A DNA stretch of 64,000 bases from Rhodoferax sp. OV413 (GCA_943330915.2 CALQJO020000003.1:1-64000); one strand, 5' to 3'; positions 33,776-43,314 are shown, counted from the first letter of the stretch. Notes: generated by a model not told the origin, from the sequence alone. Translations and numbers: made by a program.

Positions 33776-36501
33776 GCCTTATCCCAATTTGAGCCAACGC
33801 CAATATCAACAACAAGCGGCACACCAAGAGCTGCAGCACTGACCATTCGAAAACGCACACCCTCTGCCAACAAACCAACATCCTGCTCACTGACCTCAAA
33901 CACCAACTCATCATGAACCTGTAATACCAGTCGTGCGTCGAGTGACGCAGACTGCAGCCAATGATCAATATCAACCATTGCCTGTTTGATAATGTCAGCT
34001 GCCGTACCCTGCATCGGAGCGTTGATTGCGGTTCGTTGCGCTGCTTTTCTCAGCATCCCGTTGCCGGCCCTGATATCAGGCAAATACAGTCTGCGTCCAA
34101 ACAGGGTTTCTACATATCCCTGCTCTTCTGCTTGTTCACGTGTCTTTTCCATATAATCGTACACACCAGGGTACCGCTCGAAATAGCGGTCTACATACTC
34201 TTGAGCATCATGTCTGTCGATGCCGAGCTGTTTTGCAAGACCAAAGGCTGACATTCCATAGATCAGTCCGAAGTTAATGGCCTTTGCACGCCGTCGCTGC
34301 TCCGAGGTTACCTCCGCAACAGGAACCCCAAACACCTCGGCTGCCGTGGCTCTATGCACATCCTGAGCATTTGCAAACGCAGCCAATAAGCCGGCATCCT
34401 GTGACAGGTGCGCCATGATCCGCAACTCGACCTGTGAGTAATCAGCCGCGAGCAGCTTATAGCCGGGCGCCGCAACAAATGCCTGACGTATCTTTCGTCC
34501 TTCGCCGCTACGAATTGGAATATTCTGCAGATTAGGCTCTGTTGAGGATAGACGACCGGTAGCGGCTACCGCCTGCTGAAAGCAAGAGTGAATACGGCCC
34601 GTAGTGCGATTGATCTCCAATGGTAGTTTATCGGTGTAAGTAGACTTTAGTTTGCTTAAACCACGATGTTCCATGATCAAATTGGGTAATTCAAAGTCCA
34701 GAGCCAATTCCTGCAGAATCGGTTCTGCGGTTGAAGGCTGGCCCGTTGGCGTTTTTTTCAGAATAGGCAGTTTCAGCTTATCGTACAAAATAGCCTGCAG
34801 TTGCTTAGGCGAACCCAAGTTAAAACTTTCACCTGCCAGCAAATAGACCTCCTGCTCAAGTTCTCCCAGGCGCGCAGCCAGTGCAATCGATTGTTGATGC
34901 AACATCTCAGGATCGATGGCAATTCCGTGTCGCTCCATTTTTTGCAATACCGGACTTAGTGCCTGCTCGTAGTACCTGAACAAACCTGCCAATTCACCAG
35001 TCTTACTTAGCTCGTCGGCCAACTTCAGATGTAGTCTGCCGACGATATCGGCCTGAGGGGCAAGATACGCCATCGCCGCTTCCGGTGAAGACTGTGTCAG
35101 CGCCAGTTTCTGCCTGCCCGCACCAATCAAACTCTGTATTTGTGGGATCTGAATCGAAAGATAGTGCTCACTCACACTTGTAATGCTGTGGTCGCCTACA
35201 ATGGAGTTGATCACGTAGGAAGCCAGATGTGTGTCAAAGCGCCAGCCACTGACAAGAATCCCGTGGTTCTGCAAAACATGGCTGACATGTTTGTTGTTGT
35301 GCGCAACTTTTCGGACGTCAGGGTCTTCAAGTATCGGTTTCAACAGGGCGAGACAGACCCGACGATCAAGTGTTGAGGGCGAATCGAGACTGTCATGATC
35401 AAGCGCCAGATAAACAGCCTCACCTGGCGACCAGCTCATCGCCAGCCCGATTACCTTGGAAAGCATAAAGTGCTCGCCGGTATCGAGCACAGCAATAGAT
35501 AGCTGATGTCGATTTTTGATGTGCTTGATGCAGTCCCGCAAATCCTGTTCCGAGGTTACGACCCGATAGTTTTGAGTTGTTGTATTCCACTGATTATCCG
35601 GAGTTACTTCTACTGACGCTGGCTCTTCAGCCGAGTGTTCGACACCCTGGCTTTCAAGCTCTTTGATCCAACCACGAAATTCCAGCTCGGAAAAAAGCGC
35701 GAGCATTTGAGATTTGTCTTCCACGCCGGGAATCAATTCCTGCAATGAAACATCAAGGGCTACATCAAGTTTGATTGTCGCCAGTTCGTAAGACAGCCTC
35801 AATGAATCCAGATTTTCACGCAGCTTTTCGCCTATTTTCCCGGCAACAGAATCGGCGTTGGCAATAACACCCCCCATGGAACCAAATTCCTGCAACCATT
35901 TGACTGCTGTTTTGGGGCCGACACCCGGCACGCCTGGAATATTGTCAACTTTGTCCCCGGTAAGAGCCAGAAAGTCCACAATACGAGAGGGCGGCAAACC
36001 AAACTTTACTTCCACTCCTGCAGGATCAAGTCGCTCACTTGTCATCGTGTTGATCAGCGTCACGTGCTGATTGACCAGTTGCGCCAAATCCTTATCACCC
36101 GTGGAAATCAGGGTATCTCGCTGTTGCTCAAGCGCCTGCGCGGCAAGAGTGCCAATAACATCATCCGCCTCAACTCCCGGCACCACCAAAAGCGGCAGCC
36201 CCATAGCCCGAATAATTTTGTGGATGGGCTCTATCTGACTGCGCAGATCATCCGGCATTGGCGGCCGATGAGCCTTATATTCCCTATAGATTTCGTTGCG
36301 GAATGTGTCCCCTTTGGCATCGAAGACTACCGCCACAGGGCTCTGCGGATACTCCTTCTTGAGGCTGCGGATCATGCTGATCACGCCCTTTATCGCTCCA
36401 GTAGCTTGCCCTTTGCTATTCAGCAAGGGTGGTAACGCATGATAGGCTCGAAACAGATAAGAGGATCCATCAATCAGGATCAGGGGGCTTGTCGATGCCA
36501 T
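33769..36501 (-). CDS. polA: DNA polymerase I with degenerate 3'-5' exonuclease domain
   Basis: This 910-residue protein has an intact 5'-3' nuclease domain (about 1-290; GVEADDVIGTLA, LTGDKVDNIPGVPG) and an intact polymerase domain (about 500-910; DYSQVELRIMAH, RRAKAINFGLIYGMS, VHDELVFE). The middle proofreading domain is present, but its metal ligands are mostly gone. By alignment to E. coli Pol I, Asp355 is kept (LDTGEH), while Glu357 is Gly, Asp424 is Val (NNKHVS) and Asp501 is Gln (LAPQAD). Repair synthesis and primer removal should work; proofreading should not. Confidence 0.95.
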   Translation of the reverse strand: MASTSPLILIDGSSYLFRAYHALPPLLNSKGQATGAIKGVISMIRSLKKEYPQSPVAVVFDAKGDTFRNEIYREYKAHRPPMPDDLRSQIEPIHKIIRAMGLPLLVVPGVEADDVIGTLAAQALEQQRDTLISTGDKDLAQLVNQHVTLINTMTSERLDPAGVEVKFGLPPSRIVDFLALTGDKVDNIPGVPGVGPKTAVKWLQEFGSMGGVIANADSVAGKIGEKLRENLDSLRLSYELATIKLDVALDVSLQELIPGVEDKSQMLALFSELEFRGWIKELESQGVEHSAEEPASVEVTPDNQWNTTTQNYRVVTSEQDLRDCIKHIKNRHQLSIAVLDTGEHFMLSKVIGLAMSWSPGEAVYLALDHDSLDSPSTLDRRVCLALLKPILEDPDVRKVAHNNKHVSHVLQNHGILVSGWRFDTHLASYVINSIVGDHSITSVSEHYLSIQIPQIQSLIGAGRQKLALTQSSPEAAMAYLAPQADIVGRLHLKLADELSKTGELAGLFRYYEQALSPVLQKMERHGIAIDPEMLHQQSIALAARLGELEQEVYLLAGESFNLGSPKQLQAILYDKLKLPILKKTPTGQPSTAEPILQELALDFELPNLIMEHRGLSKLKSTYTDKLPLEINRTTGRIHSCFQQAVAATGRLSSTEPNLQNIPIRSGEGRKIRQAFVAAPGYKLLAADYSQVELRIMAHLSQDAGLLAAFANAQDVHRATAAEVFGVPVAEVTSEQRRRAKAINFGLIYGMSAFGLAKQLGIDRHDAQEYVDRYFERYPGVYDYMEKTREQAEEQGYVETLFGRRLYLPDIRAGNGMLRKAAQRTAINAPMQGTAADIIKQAMVDIDHWLQSASLDARLVLQVHDELVFEVSEQDVGLLAEGVRFRMVSAAALGVPLVVDIGVGSNWDKAH

Positions 36502-36542
36502 AAGGGACGTCCGTGCTGAACTTTAATTGGCCAAGGATCAGA

Positions 36543-37487
36543 TTACTGATCAAAACACTGCCGGAAGGCGTTTGCGAGGTTTCCAATTAACTGTATATAA
36601 GCGGTGGGCCCTGAGGTCAAGCCTTGCCCTGTTGTATCTGCCTTTATCCTGTCGATTTCTTTTGTTCCAACAATAGTATCTATAGTTGCGGACTGAGAGG
36701 TCACATCCTCCATGAGGCAGCCGATTGACCTTTCATTGACAGCTTCACGAAGTGCCAGCATGTGCCGGACGCCTGGCTGAATATCTTCGCTTCCGACAAA
36801 TACTACATCATGACGAAGTCCAAACTGCCTTTCAAAATAGCGGAATGCGTCATGATAAACAGCGTATTTGGCCACGTTTGGTTTTGAAAACACGCTGACC
36901 AGTTCGAGTTCCAGCCTATCCAATTGTGCTTCGAAATCAGTAAGATTTCGCAAATACCTTTCACCGGAATCAGGATCAATTGTGATCAACTGTTGGAATA
37001 TTGCCTTTGCAATCACACGACCATTTCTGGTATCAAGCCACACATGAGGATCTATGTCCTTCCCATCAATATGTTGATGCCCGGCATGAGAGCCCTCCAT
37101 CGGCACTATCATTTCGACATTGTCTTCCAGATCATAGCCAGAGTGATGCACTATCAACCCCGGAATAGAGAGCACCTGCAGCACTTGTTTGCCGGGGGTT
37201 TGCTGTTCGATCGCATCAACAAGATACGTTTCCAGTTCAGGGCCTACCCAGATCAGTAATTCTGACTGATCTATGGTTCTTACACTCGACGGGCGAATCA
37301 CAAAGTGATGATAAGATTGTGCTGATGGAATAAGTACTTCTGGCTGGGTATTGCCCTCAGTGATTGCACTGGCAATCATTTGCAAGGGTTTTATAGACGC
37401 AACAACGCGCACCTCCGCGGACAGAGGCGTACTTGAAAATAAAGATACAACGCTGATAACCACAGCAAAGGTAGTGAGACGAATCAT
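36543..37487 (-). CDS. znuA: Zinc ABC transporter periplasmic binding protein ZnuA
   Basis: The product has 314 residues from ATG 37487 (MIRLTTFAVV). The track ATG at 37508 touches the Zur box and would leave almost no leader. A signal peptide (to about 24) is followed by a cluster A-I metal-binding fold with His ligands (YHHFVIRPS, DPHVWLD) and a short His-containing loop (EGSHAGHQHIDG) typical of ZnuA. It delivers zinc to ZnuB/ZnuC, which are encoded divergently. Confidence 0.92.
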   Translation of the reverse strand: MIRLTTFAVVISVVSLFSSTPLSAEVRVVASIKPLQMIASAITEGNTQPEVLIPSAQSYHHFVIRPSSVRTIDQSELLIWVGPELETYLVDAIEQQTPGKQVLQVLSIPGLIVHHSGYDLEDNVEMIVPMEGSHAGHQHIDGKDIDPHVWLDTRNGRVIAKAIFQQLITIDPDSGERYLRNLTDFEAQLDRLELELVSVFSKPNVAKYAVYHDAFRYFERQFGLRHDVVFVGSEDIQPGVRHMLALREAVNERSIGCLMEDVTSQSATIDTIVGTKEIDRIKADTTGQGLTSGPTAYIQLIGNLANAFRQCFDQ

Positions 37488-37508
37488 TGTAAATTTTGTC
37501 TTTTGCAT

Positions 37509-37531
37509 GAAATGTTATGATATACCATTTT
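37509..37531. promoter_or_regulatory. Zur-box operator between znuA and znuCB
   Basis: GAAATGTTATGATATACCATTTT closely matches the E. coli znu Zur site (GAAATGTTAT-A-N-TATAACATTTC). It covers a possible -10 for each direction: TATGAT (37516-37521) on plus and TATCAT on minus. Zinc-bound Zur would therefore block both znuA and znuCB. No zur gene is in the window. Confidence 0.85.
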
Positions 37532-37600
37532 TTTGATGATCACTATCCTGAAAATTCGAGAGCAGCCGGAAAGCCATGACATACGCGGAAATAATCAACA

Positions 37601-38386
37601 ATGACCACTGACTTTTTAGTACAGGCACGCGGCATCGGGGTACGTTTCGAAGGGCGTCAGATACTCAGTCATGTTGACCTTGATCTGTTGCAAGGTCAGC
37701 TTGTTACCTTGATCGGCCCCAATGGAGCCGGAAAAACAACGCTAGTACGAATCGTATTAGGATTACTGACGCCTCACGAGGGGCATTTGCATCGCGCACC
37801 AGATTTAAGAATTGGTTATATGCCTCAAAAGCTTTTTGTTGAGCCGACAATGCCGCTAACTGTCGAACGATTTTTGCAACTACCTGGCCCAACCGACCTC
37901 AAAACTGAAAGCCTCCTGGAAGAAGTAAAAATTGGGCACTTGCTCAAGCAACAGGTCAGCAGACTTTCCGGTGGCGAAATGCAAAGAGTCCTGCTTGCCC
38001 GTGCGTTAAGCCGCAAACCTCAGCTGCTTGTCCTTGACGAGCCTGCACAAGGAGTCGATGTGAATGGCCAGGTTGAATTTTATGAACTCATAAACACTAT
38101 CCGCGCGGAACACAACTGTGGCGTTCTGATGGTTTCACACGATCTCCATCTGGTAATGGCCGGTACTGACGAAGTGATTTGCCTTAATCAACACATTTGT
38201 TGTCATGGCAAGCCAGAACACGTGAGCACAGACCCCGCTTACCTTGCTTTGTTCGGCCGGCGCGAAGCGGAAACGCTGGCTGTTTATACTCACCACCATA
38301 ACCATAGCCATGATATGAAAGGCGCGATAATCGGAGATAGCTGTTGTGATCTTCATGCGGATAAAGGACCACACAAACATGGCTGA
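37601..38386 (+). CDS. znuC: Zinc ABC transporter ATPase ZnuC
   Basis: This 261-residue ATPase has Walker A ([13 protein letters not shown]), signature ([15 protein letters not shown]) and Walker B ([12 protein letters not shown]). The C-terminal tail is strongly His-rich ([10 protein letters not shown], then a CC-H and HKH cluster), which suggests zinc sensing or buffering on the cytoplasmic side. It starts 70 bases after the Zur box, and its stop overlaps znuB. Confidence 0.94.
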   Translation: MTTDFLVQARGIGVRFEGRQILSHVDLDLLQGQLVTLIGPNGAGKTTLVRIVLGLLTPHEGHLHRAPDLRIGYMPQKLFVEPTMPLTVERFLQLPGPTDLKTESLLEEVKIGHLLKQQVSRLSGGEMQRVLLARALSRKPQLLVLDEPAQGVDVNGQVEFYELINTIRAEHNCGVLMVSHDLHLVMAGTDEVICLNQHICCHGKPEHVSTDPAYLALFGRREAETLAVYTHHHNHSHDMKGAIIGDSCCDLHADKGPHKHG

Positions 38387-39170
38387 TTTTGTAGTGTACG
38401 CCCTGATAGCAGGGATCAGTATTGCCCTTGTCGCGGGCCCGTTAGGCTGCTTCGTTGTATGGCGAAGAATGTCATATTTTGGCGACACTCTGGCGCACTC
38501 TTCGTTACTGGGCGTAGCGCTGGCCATCCTCTTAAATACTCAGCTACAAATTGCGATTATTGGCAGTTGTCTGTCCTTTGCCGCCTTGCTGTTACTTCTC
38601 GAAAGAAAACAAGCGCTGGCGACCGACACGCTGCTAGGAATCATAGCGCACAGCACGCTGGCATTTGGGATCCTGGTTTTGTCTGTTTCAGATCGTGTCC
38701 AGGTAAATCTAAACGCGTTTCTGTTTGGTGATTTGCTCACCATTACACTAACTGACCTTATCTGGATAGTCAGTTGCTGCTTGGGTAGCGGAGTTGTCCT
38801 GATATTTTTCTGGAAAAAATTTCTGGCGATCACAGTCCATCGGGAACTGGCGATGATAGAGGGTTTAGCTGCCGACCGACTTTATGCGCTGCTGGTTTTC
38901 CTGATTGCAATCTTGATAGCAGTGGCAATGAAAATTGTTGGCGTGTTGTTGATTACGTCGCTGTTGATTATTCCTGCTGCGGCTGCCCGAAGATTATCGA
39001 GCACGCCTGAACAAATGGCCATTGGAGCAGCGGTGGCTGGTTCGCTCGCTGTTATTGGCGGATTGGCGTTGTCTTACGTGTGGGATACTCCGGCTGGTCC
39101 TTCTATCGTTGCCACTGCGTTTGTTTTGTTCATTGTGGTCTACCTGAAACCGGAGGCAGGAAAACGTTAA
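38379..39170 (+). CDS. znuB: Zinc ABC transporter permease ZnuB
   Basis: I place the start at ATG 38379 ([10 protein letters not shown]), which overlaps the znuC stop by 8 bases and has AAAGGA upstream; the track start is 38346. The product has 263 residues and about eight transmembrane helices of the ABC-3 family ([33 protein letters not shown]). It is the membrane channel of the zinc importer. Confidence 0.93.
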   Translation: MADFVVYALIAGISIALVAGPLGCFVVWRRMSYFGDTLAHSSLLGVALAILLNTQLQIAIIGSCLSFAALLLLLERKQALATDTLLGIIAHSTLAFGILVLSVSDRVQVNLNAFLFGDLLTITLTDLIWIVSCCLGSGVVLIFFWKKFLAITVHRELAMIEGLAADRLYALLVFLIAILIAVAMKIVGVLLITSLLIIPAAAARRLSSTPEQMAIGAAVAGSLAVIGGLALSYVWDTPAGPSIVATAFVLFIVVYLKPEAGKR

Positions 39171-39171
39171 T

Positions 39172-39834
39172 TCAAAGAGCTGCTCTGATTAGCTCATAAG
39201 CCTGCTTCATGTTATCGCGCTTGATATTCGGCTCCATAAAACCCCGATATTGACCGCTTGGATCAACGATGAGTATGTTGCCACTGTGATCAATCAGAAA
39301 GTTGCGTGGTACTCCACCATCTGGAGCGGGCACCGGCATTATTCCTGGCGTCACAAAGAGATCACTGGCAAGCCGCGACACTGTGGAAAACTCTCCGGTA
39401 ACACCCAGAAAATCCTCATCGAATGCCGTCATATACTTGGCTACCGTAGGGGTGTCGTCTCGGAACGGATCGACGCTGATCATCACAACCTGTGTGTCCT
39501 GCTGTAGCAGCGACCCGTTAAGAGACTGATAAAAGGATGTGAGTTCCTGCATTGTTAGTGGGCAAATATCCGGGCAGTGTGTAAATCCAAAAAAGATCAG
39601 GCTCCACTTTCCTTGCAAACTGGCATCCGTAAACGCGCGTCCGTGATGGTCAATCAGCTCAAAAGGCTGAAGTGCGACTGGTTGCTCATAGATTAACGCC
39701 CCAATTTCGCGAAGCTCTTCCGGATTCAGAACCGCTGCCTGGTTAACGGAGGCATAGCGGTTGTAAGTCATAAACATTACAAATAGCACCCAGACAAGAC
39801 ACGCAATTAGCGTAATCTTTACGTTTCGCTTCAT
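39172..39834 (-). CDS. SCO1/SenC-family copper chaperone
   Basis: This 220-residue protein has one N-terminal membrane anchor (ITLIACLVWVLFVMFM) and a thioredoxin-like domain with the copper-binding CxxxC (THCPDICPLT) and the conserved distal His (LIDHSGN). It helps deliver copper to the CuA site of cytochrome oxidase. It follows cyoE by 24 bases at the end of the oxidase assembly group. Confidence 0.92.
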   Translation of the reverse strand: MKRNVKITLIACLVWVLFVMFMTYNRYASVNQAAVLNPEELREIGALIYEQPVALQPFELIDHHGRAFTDASLQGKWSLIFFGFTHCPDICPLTMQELTSFYQSLNGSLLQQDTQVVMISVDPFRDDTPTVAKYMTAFDEDFLGVTGEFSTVSRLASDLFVTPGIMPVPAPDGGVPRNFLIDHSGNILIVDPSGQYRGFMEPNIKRDNMKQAYELIRAAL

Positions 39835-39858
39835 ATCAAAAAGTCCGTAGCAGTGTTT

Positions 39859-40776
39859 TCAGGGGAACAAATAGTGGTCTGCCAGCAACACTGGAAAGAG
39901 CACCATCAGATATACGATCGAATAACGGAATGTGTCCATCGCCGTTGACTGTTTAGGTTTAAACATCAACAACAAGGTCCAGTAGAGGAATCCGAACCCG
40001 AGCACCAGTGCCGCGAGCAAGTACAGCGGGCCGCTCATTCCGATCAGGTATGGAAGCACACTGACCAGAATCATTATTATTGTATAAAGAATAATATGTA
40101 TTTTGGTGAGGTGCTCGCCATGAGTGACGGGAAGCATCGGTATACCTGTCTTCGCGTACTCGTCCTTTCTGTAGATTGCCAAAGCCCAAAAATGCGGCGG
40201 GGTCCATGCAAAGATAATCAAAACCAGGATCAGAGCACCTGGCTCGATCGAGCCTGACACGGCAGCCCAGCCGAGCAGTGGCGGCATCGCACCCGACAAA
40301 CCACCAATGACTATGTTCTGAGGCGTAGCGCGTTTCAGGTAGCCCGTGTAAATAAATGCGTATCCGATGAACGAAGCAAGTGTAAGCCATGCGCTCAGAG
40401 CATTGACCCAGATAAGCATAATCAACATGCCCGCAACACCAATGCTGGCGGCGAACCAGGCAGCTTGTGCAGGATCGACGCGGCCCTGCGGCATTGGGCG
40501 GTTAACTGTCCGGCGCATCACTGCATCAACCTTGCGGTCAATCAGATGATTCACAACTGCCCCGGAAGCCGCAACCAAAGCAATACCAACATTACCAAGG
40601 ATAAGGATATCCAATGGAACCATGCCGGGCACTGCCAGAAACATTCCCACCATTGAGGTCAGGATCATGAGCATAACAACACGAGGCTTGCACATCTCGT
40701 AGTAATCGCGCCAGTTTACTGCCTGCTTATGTGTTATCTCTGTCACCGGATGCTCTCTTTCACACCAAATATGCAC
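39859..40776 (-). CDS. cyoE: Protoheme IX farnesyltransferase (heme O synthase)
   Basis: This 305-residue UbiA-family enzyme has about nine helices. It has the prenyl-diphosphate aspartate motifs (NHLIDRKVDAVMRRT) and the conserved LKRATPQNIVIGGLSGA and FAWTPPHFWALA. The true start may be GTG at 40746 (VTEITHKQ). It makes heme O, the precursor of heme A for the aa3 oxidase. The heme A synthase gene usually next to it is absent here. Confidence 0.94.
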   Translation of the reverse strand: MHIWCEREHPVTEITHKQAVNWRDYYEMCKPRVVMLMILTSMVGMFLAVPGMVPLDILILGNVGIALVAASGAVVNHLIDRKVDAVMRRTVNRPMPQGRVDPAQAAWFAASIGVAGMLIMLIWVNALSAWLTLASFIGYAFIYTGYLKRATPQNIVIGGLSGAMPPLLGWAAVSGSIEPGALILVLIIFAWTPPHFWALAIYRKDEYAKTGIPMLPVTHGEHLTKIHIILYTIIMILVSVLPYLIGMSGPLYLLAALVLGFGFLYWTLLLMFKPKQSTAMDTFRYSIVYLMVLFPVLLADHYLFP

Positions 40777-40964
40777 CTGAATTTGTGCAAATTGACTGTG
40801 TGCGCTATTGATTTTTTCAGGCCTGGATTGTACCGCAATTCATGTTTGATTAAAAAAAATGAGGACAATTATTTTTTTGAGGAGTAGATTCAAATCGCAA
40901 CATCAAAAAGATAGACGTTCGACAGCGATTCCCGCTAAAGCTACATCAGTTGAGGAGCCACGCT

Positions 40965-41507
40965 ATGAAATGTATCTATTATTTGTCACCTACCCTTAAA
41001 AGTACTCAGAATATTTCTGATGACCTGCACAGTATTGGCATAGACGACTGGTTTTTGCACATCCATAACAAAGACGAAAGTGGTCTGGTCAAACAACATC
41101 TGCACTCAAGCAACTATCTCGAGACACTCGACCTGATCCGCGAAGGACTAATCGGCGCCGGTCTTGGGTTGATGGCTGGCCTGTGTGCAGCGGCAATCAC
41201 GTCCGTCACAGATCCCTTTGGTGCACCTGTCCCGCTGATTGGGTATGTAGGGATTATTTTTCTTATTACCTGCTTTGGAGCATGGCTTGGGGGTTTGGCA
41301 GGTGTAGCGAGCGAGAATAAAAAAATTGCAAACTTTCACCAAGAGATTGTCAGTGGCCAATACCTCATTCTTGTTTATGCTAAAAACAGCCAGATCAACA
41401 ATATCCAGATAATGATGAGTAACAAATATCCGGAGGTAGTGTTGGCCGGAGTCGATGCAAACTTCTTCAATCCATTTGCAGATTTGAAGTTGATCTCGTC
41501 ATTATAG
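40965..41507 (+). CDS. DUF1269-like two-helix membrane protein
   Basis: ATG at 40965 has an ideal GAGGAG 7 bases upstream, better than the TTG at 40950 used in the track. The product has 180 residues. A cytoplasmic ferredoxin-like N-terminal part (CIYYLSPTLKSTQNISDDL) is followed by two glycine-rich transmembrane helices (about 65-85 and 95-120) and a C-terminal part (GQYLILVYAKNSQINNIQ). This layout matches DUF1269 stress-related proteins, whose function is unknown. It stands against the strand of the oxidase cluster, in the place where ctaA is normally found. Confidence 0.75.
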   Translation: MKCIYYLSPTLKSTQNISDDLHSIGIDDWFLHIHNKDESGLVKQHLHSSNYLETLDLIREGLIGAGLGLMAGLCAAAITSVTDPFGAPVPLIGYVGIIFLITCFGAWLGGLAGVASENKKIANFHQEIVSGQYLILVYAKNSQINNIQIMMSNKYPEVVLAGVDANFFNPFADLKLISSL

Positions 41508-41544
41508 ACTGAGACATAGCTTCGAACTTTTTACTCCACACAAC

Positions 41545-41571
41545 CCTCTAGAAGCGCGCTTTTAGAGGTTT
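41545..41571. terminator. Convergent terminator after the DUF1269-like gene
   Basis: CCTCTAGAAG, CGCG and CTTTTAGAGG form a 10-base stem (one G-T pair) with a 4-base loop, followed by TTT on the plus strand. It lies between the 3' ends of two convergent genes and abuts the stop of the minus-strand gene. Confidence 0.6.
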
Positions 41572-42221
41572 CAGCCGAGACTTGATAGACCCAACAATTT
41601 TTCCAAGTCTATCTTTATATCCTGAATTGGATGATGTGGCTCGTAATACATCATCACGTTTCCAACAGGATCTACAAAAAACACATAGTTGTTAGTATCG
41701 AGATCCAACAGGACATTTTTCGCTGCGAGGTTATCTGAAATAGATTGTTTGTCTCCTTGAGCGATACCCATTTCTGGATACTCTTCTCTAAAGAAGTCAG
41801 CGGTTGACTGCGAGAGGTTCGCACCAGTTGCATTCAGGTAATAACGCCTGACGCGCGGCATATCCTCATTCAAGGTAATGTGCATCTGGCGCAACAAATG
41901 AATACGCTCTTCGCAAGTTGAGTCGCAGGCATTGGCTGTCACAAACACCATTAACCAAGGCTGCGGAATGTAGTCATCGTCATTTTCTATCTCGGCGATG
42001 ATTTCCTCAAAACTATTGAACATTTGCGCGCCGCTAGCATCAGTCATCGTCAGATCGGTGATATCTGCTGGAGGCATAATCAGATTGCCTTTGTTGACTG
42101 TCGCGCCAAAACCACCGTTCTCAACTGCATTGCGATACGCGACTGTTGCGAGCGTGATTGGCACAAATGCGATAAACAGCAAAAAAGCCAACTTAAGTCT
42201 GTTTAATGTGGTGTTCTGCAT
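41571..42221 (-). CDS. Membrane-anchored thioredoxin-like cytochrome oxidase-associated protein
   Basis: This 216-residue protein has one N-terminal membrane helix (LAFLLFIAFVPITLATVAY) and a periplasmic thioredoxin-like domain with a CxxxC pair (ANACDSTCEER), resembling SCO proteins but shorter and without their exact motif. A homologous gene sits between surf1 and ctaA in Pseudomonas oxidase clusters, as I recall. I infer an accessory role in oxidase metallation; this is not demonstrated. It begins 1 base after surf1 ends. Confidence 0.75.
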   Translation of the reverse strand: MQNTTLNRLKLAFLLFIAFVPITLATVAYRNAVENGGFGATVNKGNLIMPPADITDLTMTDASGAQMFNSFEEIIAEIENDDDYIPQPWLMVFVTANACDSTCEERIHLLRQMHITLNEDMPRVRRYYLNATGANLSQSTADFFREEYPEMGIAQGDKQSISDNLAAKNVLLDLDTNNYVFFVDPVGNVMMYYEPHHPIQDIKIDLEKLLGLSSLG

Positions 42222-42222
42222 T

Positions 42223-42957
42223 TCACCTCTCCAGTTTTCTGATGCTGAAAAACAAATATAAAAACATTAACACTGACGCCATTACAAACCACTGAACCGC
42301 GTAAGCTCTATGGACCTCTGGGCGCATGTTTATCGCAGTCCAGTTAGTTTGTAACACCGCTGTTGAATTTTCATCCAGTCGTACTACGTGAGTTTCAAAC
42401 GCTTCGTCCATCACGGAACTTAGTGTCTGAATATCGACACTCTGAATCACTTTTGGCCAACTTTCTGTCACGGCCTCTTCAGCGCCGAGGATCATCAGCT
42501 CTCCATCCGGGACGTAAATGTGACCGGTTATGGTAACCCGATCTTCCGTAAGTACGAGTTCCGGAAGAGACTGGCGCGACTGCCCCTGTGCAATCCATCC
42601 TCTATTGACCAGTAATACGCGACCATCTGTATAAAACGGAGCGAGCACCTCGTATCCCACAACAGAGTTCAAGATGCGATTATCGAGCAATAGTTGACGA
42701 GTATTGTCAAAGAATCCTGTCGCCGTGACAGCAATCCAATTTAAATCGCTGCTAGCCCAATCGATGCTGGATACGTCAATTGGTTCGCTTGCGTTGCGTG
42801 TCTCATACACTTTTTCGGTTACTATTTTCTGCTGTTCTCGTTCAAGTTGCCACAGGCCCAGGGCAATGAGAAAAGGAAAGAAGGCCGCCGTGAACAAGAA
42901 CATCCTCCAGTTAAAATGGAACTTGTACTGGCTGTATTTATTCACTGATGCTCGCAA
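42223..42957 (-). CDS. SURF1-family cytochrome oxidase assembly protein
   Basis: This 244-residue protein has the SURF1 layout: an N-terminal helix (FLFTAAFFPFLIALGLWQLER, with the GxWQxxR pattern), a periplasmic beta domain (VLLVNRGWIAQGQSR) and a C-terminal helix ending in the cytoplasm. It assists heme A insertion into subunit I. It is divergent from the small membrane gene at 43019. Confidence 0.9.
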   Translation of the reverse strand: MRASVNKYSQYKFHFNWRMFLFTAAFFPFLIALGLWQLEREQQKIVTEKVYETRNASEPIDVSSIDWASSDLNWIAVTATGFFDNTRQLLLDNRILNSVVGYEVLAPFYTDGRVLLVNRGWIAQGQSRQSLPELVLTEDRVTITGHIYVPDGELMILGAEEAVTESWPKVIQSVDIQTLSSVMDEAFETHVVRLDENSTAVLQTNWTAINMRPEVHRAYAVQWFVMASVLMFLYLFFSIRKLER

Positions 42958-43018
42958 AGTGCAGTGTCCTGAAGTGTTCTGATATGATTACAGCTTTAAG
43001 CAAAAAGCAGATCTAATC

Positions 43019-43225
43019 ATGTTAAGAGTGCTGATCGTAGTATTACTTGTGGGTATCGTCATTTCACTTGTCACTGGATTCGTGTTTTTCTACAAAGACA
43101 AGGGTCGCTCGAAGCGCGTGATGTACGCATTGGGCGTCAGAGTTAGTCTGGCTATTATTTTAATGATTAGTGTTTTCTACGGTTTTTCAAGTGGAGAGCT
43201 AACAATGCAGGCTCCTTGGAATTAA
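43019..43225 (+). CDS. Small twin-transmembrane protein (DUF2909-like)
   Basis: This 68-residue protein has two hydrophobic helices (LIVVLLVGIVISLVTGFVFF and VSLAIILMISVFYGFSSG) joined by a short basic loop with a YKDKGRSKR pattern. Small proteins of this kind accompany cox clusters in Pseudomonas-like bacteria, in the opposite orientation as here. A role in oxidase assembly is inferred from context only. A strong terminator follows. Confidence 0.8.
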   Translation: MLRVLIVVLLVGIVISLVTGFVFFYKDKGRSKRVMYALGVRVSLAIILMISVFYGFSSGELTMQAPWN

Positions 43226-43276
43226 CATCAACATCAGCACGTTCGCCTTTAAATTGGCGCGTTAATTTGCTGAATA

Positions 43277-43314
43277 AAAAACGGCCCGCGAAAATGCGAG
43301 CCGTTTTTATTTTT
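43277..43314. terminator. Bidirectional intrinsic terminator
   Basis: AAAAACGGC and GCCGTTTTT form a 9-base stem, extended by CGC/GCG after one mismatch, with T-rich flanks on both strands (TTTTTATTTTT on plus, the A-run on minus). It lies between the convergent small membrane gene and coxC. Confidence 0.9.
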
